DNA of 9,515 nucleotides from JBDSEG01 sp039920165 (GTDB lineage: Bacteria; Pseudomonadota; Gammaproteobacteria; Burkholderiales; Burkholderiaceae_C). The DNA is taken from assembly GCA_039920165.1 (NCBI GenBank), contig JBDSEG010000176.1:1-9515 (forward strand). The letters are read 5' to 3'. This document shows positions 5,706-9,515 of the stretch, piece by piece. The translations under genes and the position numbers were made by a program. The notes beneath the pieces are model-generated. The model was not told where the DNA came from and made no database searches. It was given only the letters and a program-made list of their open reading frames with translations. Numbering within the stretch: the first letter of the stretch is position 1; the number at the start of each line of letters is the position of its first letter.

Positions 5706-6314
5706 ATGAGCTTGTTGTCGTATCGCCCGCTGGCAGCCGCCGGCCTCGTCGTGTTCGCCTGCATGGGCGCCGTGGCGCCGGCGGTCCAGGCGCAGACCGC
5801 CCCTGCCGCCGCCGGTGCACCGGCCAAGGCCGCGGTGTGCGTCGCCTGCCACGGGCCGGAAGGCCGTTCGGTGCAGCCCCAGTACCCGGTCCTCGCCGGC
5901 CAGACGGCGCGCTACCTCAATCTGCAGTTGCGCGACTTTCAGGAAAACCGGCGCAGCGATCCGCTCATGTCGCCCATGGTCGCCGGCCTCACGCGCGACG
6001 AGATGCGCGAGTTGGCCGACTATTTCTCGAAGCAGAAACCGGCGCAGCCAACCTTCAAGGTCGACCCGGAAAAGGCGCGACTGGGCAAGCTCAAGGCCGA
6101 CGAGACGCTGTGCACCATGTGCCACCTCGGCGGCTTCGCCGGGCAGAACGAGATCCCGCGCGTTGCCGGCCAGCACTACGAGTACACGGTCAAGCAGTTG
6201 GCCGACTTCAAGGCCCAAAAGCGCACCAACGATGCGGGCAACATGACCGCGGTCGCGCGCACGCTGAACGAGCGCGACATCGAAAACCTCGGCCACTATC
6301 TGGCCAGCTTGTGA
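5706..6314 (+). CDS. Periplasmic di-haem cytochrome c (c4-like)
   Basis: A 202-residue exported protein with two haem c motifs: CVACH (45-49) and CTMCH (136-140). The signal peptide covers about 1-29 (cleavage after VQA). Each half has the small class I cytochrome layout with a conserved PxLAGQ or PRVAGQ segment followed by a Tyr/Leu-rich helix and a distal Met candidate: Met88 or Met91 in DPLMSPM for the first haem, Met180 in NDAGNM for the second. The two-domain architecture and length match cytochrome c4 and related di-haem carriers. Position immediately downstream of the PQQ dehydrogenase, which lacks its own haem, suggests it takes electrons from that enzyme towards a terminal oxidase; this is inference. 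The last 19 bases overlap a decayed frame on the other strand. Confidence 0.88.
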   Translation: MSLLSYRPLAAAGLVVFACMGAVAPAVQAQTAPAAAGAPAKAAVCVACHGPEGRSVQPQYPVLAGQTARYLNLQLRDFQENRRSDPLMSPMVAGLTRDEMRELADYFSKQKPAQPTFKVDPEKARLGKLKADETLCTMCHLGGFAGQNEIPRVAGQHYEYTVKQLADFKAQKRTNDAGNMTAVARTLNERDIENLGHYLASL

Positions 6315-6475
6315 GGGCCTGAAGCGATCGATCGTCGGCGGCGTCGGCCTCTGTAGGCCAGTGCCGCCCACAGCGTCAGCAAGAGCACGATCGACCCCAT
6401 GGCCAAGCTCAGCGTGAAGCGCACCCCGGGTTGCGCGCCGTGGCGTTCCCACCCGCTTCGCGGCGCTTCGCCGGC
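6296..6475 (-). pseudogene. Possible remnant of a C-terminal membrane segment
   Basis: After the PQQ-dehydrogenase similarity stops, a different frame on the same strand (shifted by one base) reads on to a TAG at 6296-6298. It encodes GWERHGAQPGVRF and then a strongly hydrophobic stretch, LSLAMGSIVLLLTLWAALAY (about 6353-6412), followed by an arginine-rich end. A hydrophobic helix capped by positive residues is a typical C-terminal membrane anchor, which suggests the 3' end of a lost gene joined to the PQQ fragment by deletion. It has no start of its own. The evidence is compositional only, and a chance frame in GC-rich DNA is possible. Confidence 0.3.
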
Positions 6476-6627
6476 AACCCATCGACGTTGGCCGGCGTGA
6501 TCTGCGCCGCGGCGCTGTAGCGCGTGCCCCCGGCATCGCCGCCATAGTGCGGCCAGCCGGCGGCCTGCGTGTTCGCGAGTTGCGCCGCGAACAAGGCGGC
6601 AACCAGGCTCCCGCGTGCGGCGGGCAT
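6409..6627 (-). pseudogene. Truncated PQQ-dependent dehydrogenase (N-terminus only)
   Basis: ATG 6627 begins two bases after the stop of the XdhC gene (6630-6632). The first 51 codons look like an authentic start of a second PQQ-dependent dehydrogenase: a signal peptide (about 1-23, cleavage near AAG) and then WPHYGGDAGGTRYS and QITPANVDGL, the family's hallmark N-terminal sequence, normally followed by the first propeller blade (of the VAWTY type). Instead, from about base 6475 the frame runs into unrelated arginine-rich sequence and stops at 6409 after 72 residues, where such enzymes have over 500. It is therefore a remnant left by a deletion. Its tight coupling to the operon suggests that the intact gene once was its last member. 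It is not a piece of the dehydrogenase at 3848-5581, whose N-terminus is different. Confidence 0.7.
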
Positions 6628-6629
6628 GG

Positions 6630-7631
6630 TCAGCCTGGCGATGCGACGGTGCGCGGCCCCGGCAGCGACGAGCCTTCCTTCTTCTGAGTGAGCAAGACGC
6701 CGTTGCGCACCGAGACCACCTCGGCCAGGATGGCCAGCGCGATCTCGGCCGGCGTCTTGCTGCCGATATGCAGGCCGATCGGGCCGTGCAGGCGATCGAT
6801 CTCGGCTGGCGTCAGGTCGAACAGTGCGAGCCGCTCCTTGCGCGCCGCCGTATTGCTGCGCGAACCCAGCGCGCCGACATAGAAGGCCGGTGACTTGAGC
6901 GCCTCGAGCAGCACCAGATCGTCGAGCTTGGGGTCGTGCGTGACTGCGACGACGGCGCTGTGCGGATCCAGGTGCATCTCCTGCACCAGGTCGTCTGGCA
7001 TCGACTTGCTGAAGATCGTTCCGGGGATATCCCATGTGAGGTGGTATTCCTCGCGCGGGTCGCAGCAGATGACCTCGAAATCGAGCGCCAGCGCCATCTG
7101 CGCGAGTACCCGCGAGAGCTGGCCGGCGCCGATCACGAGGATGCGCCAGCGCGGGCCGAAAAGCGCGCGCAACGTCGTACCGTCGAAGCTGAATTGCTCG
7201 TCGCGCCGCGCCGTCTCGACCCGAACTTCGCCGGACCCGAGATCGAGCGTGCGCGCGACCAGTTCGTGGCGCGCGGTGCGCGCCAGCACCTCGTCGATCC
7301 ATGTCGCGTCGCGCAGCGGCTCCTGCACCAGTCGCAGGTTGCCGCCGCAGGGCAGACCGAAGCGCGCGGCCTCTTCCTTGCTCACGCCGTAGGCGATCAA
7401 CGAGGCCGCGCCGACGCGCTCGCCGTGGCGCACGCGGTCGATCAGATCGTCCTCGACGCAGCCGCCTGAAACCGATCCGACGACCAGTCCGTCGCCGCGC
7501 AGGCACAGCAGCGCGCCGGGCGGGCGCGGCGCCGAGCCCCAGGTTTCGATGACGGTCACGAGCCACACCGCGTGGCCTTCGCGCAGCCAGTCGCGCGCCT
7601 GCGCGAGCACCTGCAGATCGAGGCTGTCCAT
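6630..7631 (-). CDS. xdhC: XdhC/CoxI-family molybdenum cofactor maturation protein
   Basis: A 333-residue protein with both XdhC domains. The N-terminal XdhC/CoxI domain (about 10-105) shows ETWGSAPRPPGALL, VGSVSGGCVEDDLI (50-64) and GLPCGGN (92-98), whose Cys58 and Cys95 are the conserved cysteines. The C-terminal Rossmann domain (about 162-312) shows RILVIGAGQLSRVLAQ (163-178), VTHDPKLDDLVLLEAL (230-245), YVGALGSRSN and the terminal GPIGLHIGSKTPAEIALAI. XdhC-type proteins bind and sulfurate the molybdenum cofactor and hand it to xanthine-oxidase-family enzymes in the cytoplasm. The gene starts eight bases after the coxG stop and ends two bases before the PQQ remnant, so it is translationally linked to both. 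No strong ribosome site is seen, which fits coupling. Confidence 0.9.
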   Translation of the reverse strand: MDSLDLQVLAQARDWLREGHAVWLVTVIETWGSAPRPPGALLCLRGDGLVVGSVSGGCVEDDLIDRVRHGERVGAASLIAYGVSKEEAARFGLPCGGNLRLVQEPLRDATWIDEVLARTARHELVARTLDLGSGEVRVETARRDEQFSFDGTTLRALFGPRWRILVIGAGQLSRVLAQMALALDFEVICCDPREEYHLTWDIPGTIFSKSMPDDLVQEMHLDPHSAVVAVTHDPKLDDLVLLEALKSPAFYVGALGSRSNTAARKERLALFDLTPAEIDRLHGPIGLHIGSKTPAEIALAILAEVVSVRNGVLLTQKKEGSSLPGPRTVASPG

Positions 7632-7639
7632 GGCGTCGC

Positions 7640-8467
7640 TCAGCGGATCGCGAAATACAGCAGCGCCGCCGCCACCACGGCGGCAATCCACCAGACGAGC
7701 TTGCCGGCACCGAAGGACGGCTCGGGCTCGGCTGCGACCTGCACGGCGACCGGGCTGTCGGTGGGAGCGGCCGGCGCAACGCCGGAGGCCTTCAGATGCT
7801 GCTCGAACGCATTGAAGAAATCGGCCGTGATCTTGCCGGCCGCGGCATCGATGAGGCGCGAGCCGATCTGCGCCATCTTTCCGCCGACCTGCGCGCGGGC
7901 CAGATATTTGAGCAGTGTCTGGCCGTCCTGCGGTGTCAGCGCGACATCGGCAGAGCCCTTGCCGAAACCGGCGACGCCGCCCTGGCCGTCGAAATTGATG
8001 GTGTAGCTGTTGGGTGCCTGCACATTGGTCATCTGCAGGTTTCCCTTGAAGCGCGCGCTGACCGGGCCGACCTTGACCGCGACGACGGCGACGAAACCGT
8101 CGTCGCCGCTGCGTTCGAGCGTTTCGCAGCCGGCGATGCAGGCCTTGAGCACGGCGGGGTCGTTCAGCGCGGCCCAGGTGGCGGGCACGTCGGCCGAGCC
8201 CTTGCCGAAGCCGGCCACGCCGCCCTGGCCGTCGAAGTTGATGGTGTAGCTGGTGGGTGCCTGGATGTTGGTCATCTGCAGGTTGCCCTTGAAGCGCGCG
8301 CTGACCGGGCCGACCTTGACCGCGACGACGGCAACGAAGGCGTCGTCGCCGCTGCGCTCGAGCGACTCGCAGCCGGCGATGCACTGCTTCAGCACCTCGG
8401 GGTCGTTGAGGGCGGCCCAGGTCGCGGGGACCGTGGCCGGAATGAGTCGTTCGCCTTGGAGTTCCAT
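7640..8467 (-). CDS. coxG: CoxG-like SRPBCC protein with duplicated half-domain and C-terminal membrane anchor
   Basis: A 275-residue CoxG (carbon monoxide dehydrogenase subunit G family, PF06240) protein; ordinary members have a single domain of about 150 residues. Residues 13-93 and 94-174 are two consecutive 81-residue copies (75 identical), each with the first helix and following strands (VPATWAALNDP, then KVGPVSARFKGNLQMTN and GQGGVAGFGKGSAD). Only the second copy continues into the end of the fold (LTPQDGQTLLKYLARAQVGGKMAQIGSRLID) with the long C-terminal helix. After a Pro/Ala-rich linker, residues 257-275 (LVWWIAAVVAAALLYFAIR) form a membrane anchor. CoxG attaches CO dehydrogenase-type molybdenum enzymes to the membrane, and the fold has a hydrophobic pocket linked to quinone binding. 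AAGG at 8473-8476, overlapping the coxE stop codon, is its ribosome site. Confidence 0.9.
   Translation of the reverse strand: MELQGERLIPATVPATWAALNDPEVLKQCIAGCESLERSGDDAFVAVVAVKVGPVSARFKGNLQMTNIQAPTSYTINFDGQGGVAGFGKGSADVPATWAALNDPAVLKACIAGCETLERSGDDGFVAVVAVKVGPVSARFKGNLQMTNVQAPNSYTINFDGQGGVAGFGKGSADVALTPQDGQTLLKYLARAQVGGKMAQIGSRLIDAAAGKITADFFNAFEQHLKASGVAPAAPTDSPVAVQVAAEPEPSFGAGKLVWWIAAVVAAALLYFAIR
7946..8431 (-). repeat. Tandem duplication of a 243-bp unit inside coxG
   Basis: Unit 7946-8188 and unit 8189-8431 align end to end without gaps. By hand count they differ at 26 of 243 positions (about 89% identical). The unit is exactly 81 codons, so the reading frame is kept, and the two copies abut with no spacer. 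Only six residues differ between the encoded copies. Confidence 0.95.
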
Positions 8468-8474
8468 GATGACC

Positions 8475-9515
8475 TTATGCCAGATAAGTCGAGACGGGCC
8501 GGGGCGGCGTCCGCAAGGCGCGGCCGAGGTCGGCCAGGCTCGCGAGGTTGTGCACCGGAAGAAAACGGTCGACGTGCGGCAAGAGCGCGCGCACGCCGGC
8601 GGCGCGCGGCTCGAAGCCGTCGTAGCGCAGCAGCGGGTTGAGCCAGACGATGCGGTGCGCGGCGCGGCGCAACTGCAGCGCGGCGCGGCCGAGGTCGCCG
8701 TCCTCGTCGCGGTCGAGACCGTCGGTCATCAGCAGCACCGCGGCATTCGCGCCCAGCAGGCGGCGCCCCCACAGCCGGTTGAACTCGGCCAGGCTCGAGG
8801 CGATGCGGGTGCCGCCGCGCCAGTCGTGCACCTGGCCGTCGGCCAGTGCCAGCGCGACGTCGGGATCGCGGTGGCGCAGGCTGCGCGTGATGTTGGTCAG
8901 GCGGGTGCCGAAGGTGAAGGTGTGGACCTTCAGGTAGCGCCGCGTGAGGCCGTGCACGTAGTGCAGCAGCAGCCGCGCGTAGCGGTCCATCGAGCCCGAG
9001 ATGTCGAGCAGCACGACGAGCGTGGGCCACTCGGTGCGCGGGCGGCTGTAGGCGGGCAGCAGGGTCGCCGGCTGGCGCGCCATGCGCAGCAGCGTCGCAC
9101 GCAGGTCGATGCGACCGCCCGGGCGCAGCGCCGGGCTGGCCTCGTGGCGGCGTCGGCGCACCGGGTCCACCGGCAGCGGCAGTTGCTCGGCGAGCTTGCG
9201 CGCCAGCGCGAACTCGGCCGTCGTCATGCTCTCGAAATCGGCCTGCTGCAGGCGTTCGCGGTCCGAGTAAGTAAGCACCGTGTCGAACTGGACCTCGTCG
9301 TCGGCGCCGTCGCTGGCGGGGTGCGGCGGCTCGGGCTTGCGCGGCGCCGCCAGCGCCTCGGCCAACCGGTTGCTTCGGGGTGGCACGGCCTTCTCGCCAC
9401 GCCCGCTGATCTTGGGGAGCAGCAAGTACATGAGCTGCTCGAGCAGCTTCGGGTCGCGCCAGAAGGCGTCGAAAGCGGCGTCGAACATCGCTTGCTGTTC
9501 ATGCCGGTCGAGCAT
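8475..9515 (-). CDS. coxE: CoxE-like VWA-domain protein (5' end beyond window)
   Basis: 346 residues are visible. The frame is open at the window edge, and the Met at 9515 is probably internal, because CoxE-family proteins normally begin several tens of residues before the FDAAFDAFWRDP segment (visible residues 11-22). After a charged low-complexity stretch (about 38-75) and a helical region (about 85-160) comes the VWA domain of about 165-330. Its metal-ion-dependent adhesion site is intact: DISGS (171-175), Thr236 in GGTRI and Asp265 in MTDG. CoxE acts with the AAA+ ATPase CoxD in maturing the metal cluster of CO dehydrogenase-type molybdenum enzymes in the cytoplasm. The stop (TAA, 8475-8477) lies seven bases before the coxG start and contributes to its ribosome site, indicating one operon. 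coxD and the enzyme subunits would be expected beyond position 9515. Confidence 0.88.
   Translation of the reverse strand: MLDRHEQQAMFDAAFDAFWRDPKLLEQLMYLLLPKISGRGEKAVPPRSNRLAEALAAPRKPEPPHPASDGADDEVQFDTVLTYSDRERLQQADFESMTTAEFALARKLAEQLPLPVDPVRRRRHEASPALRPGGRIDLRATLLRMARQPATLLPAYSRPRTEWPTLVVLLDISGSMDRYARLLLHYVHGLTRRYLKVHTFTFGTRLTNITRSLRHRDPDVALALADGQVHDWRGGTRIASSLAEFNRLWGRRLLGANAAVLLMTDGLDRDEDGDLGRAALQLRRAAHRIVWLNPLLRYDGFEPRAAGVRALLPHVDRFLPVHNLASLADLGRALRTPPRPVSTYLA

Noticed and set aside
6346..6359. Terminator downstream of the cytochrome gene
   Set aside because: GGCCT and AGGCC give a 5-bp stem without a T-run; too weak to call.
7946..8431. CRISPR-like or assembly-artefact explanation of the repeat
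   Set aside because: There are just two units, with no spacers, exact codon phase and scattered divergence favouring silent changes, so this is a gene-internal duplication.

Overview
The window is high-GC DNA (strong G/C preference at third codon positions) that reads like a Gram-negative proteobacterium, most likely a betaproteobacterium (Burkholderiales or Rhodocyclales type). The evidence is the protein families: a WXXGXW-repeat secreted protein, a membrane-anchored Mrr-like protein, a PQQ-dependent alcohol dehydrogenase with a periplasmic cytochrome c, and cox/xdhC accessory genes of a molybdenum hydroxylase. No tRNA, rRNA, CRISPR array or complete transposon was seen. This placement is inference; no taxonomic marker gene is present.

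Layout. 1-137: 3' end of a gene on the + strand. 292-705 (+): small secreted WXXGXW protein with a calcium-binding-like tail, followed by a clear intrinsic terminator. 801-1715 (+): EamA/DMT inner-membrane transporter. 1738-2220 (-): uncharacterised 160-residue protein starting at GTG, convergent with the transporter. 2221-2513: gene-free stretch holding a small hairpin and a 127-bp imperfect palindrome that looks like a short mobile element or an IS remnant. 2514-3116 (+): membrane-anchored Mrr-like protein, probably catalytically altered. 3101-3775 (-): exported ankyrin-repeat protein whose 3' end overlaps that of the Mrr-like gene. 3848-5581 (+): exported PQQ alcohol dehydrogenase with the extra Asp typical of lanthanide-dependent enzymes, then a terminator, then 5706-6314 (+): a di-haem c4-like cytochrome that is a plausible electron acceptor.

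The right third (9515 back to 6296, - strand) is a tightly packed operon: coxE-like VWA protein (5' end outside the window), coxG-like SRPBCC protein, XdhC-family protein, then the beginning of a second PQQ dehydrogenase that is cut off after about 50 residues. CoxE, CoxG and XdhC-type proteins serve maturation, cofactor insertion or membrane attachment of xanthine-oxidase-family molybdenum enzymes (CO dehydrogenase-like or aldehyde-oxidising). The enzyme's own large, medium and small subunit genes are not in the window and may lie upstream, beyond position 9515.

The most unusual observation is the coxG gene. It contains an exact in-frame 243-bp (81-codon) tandem duplication whose copies differ at 26 positions yet keep 75 of 81 residues identical, giving a protein with one and a half SRPBCC domains plus a C-terminal membrane anchor. 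The decayed PQQ-dehydrogenase gene on the end of this operon and the lanthanide-type PQQ enzyme facing it suggest that periplasmic oxidation functions were rearranged here.
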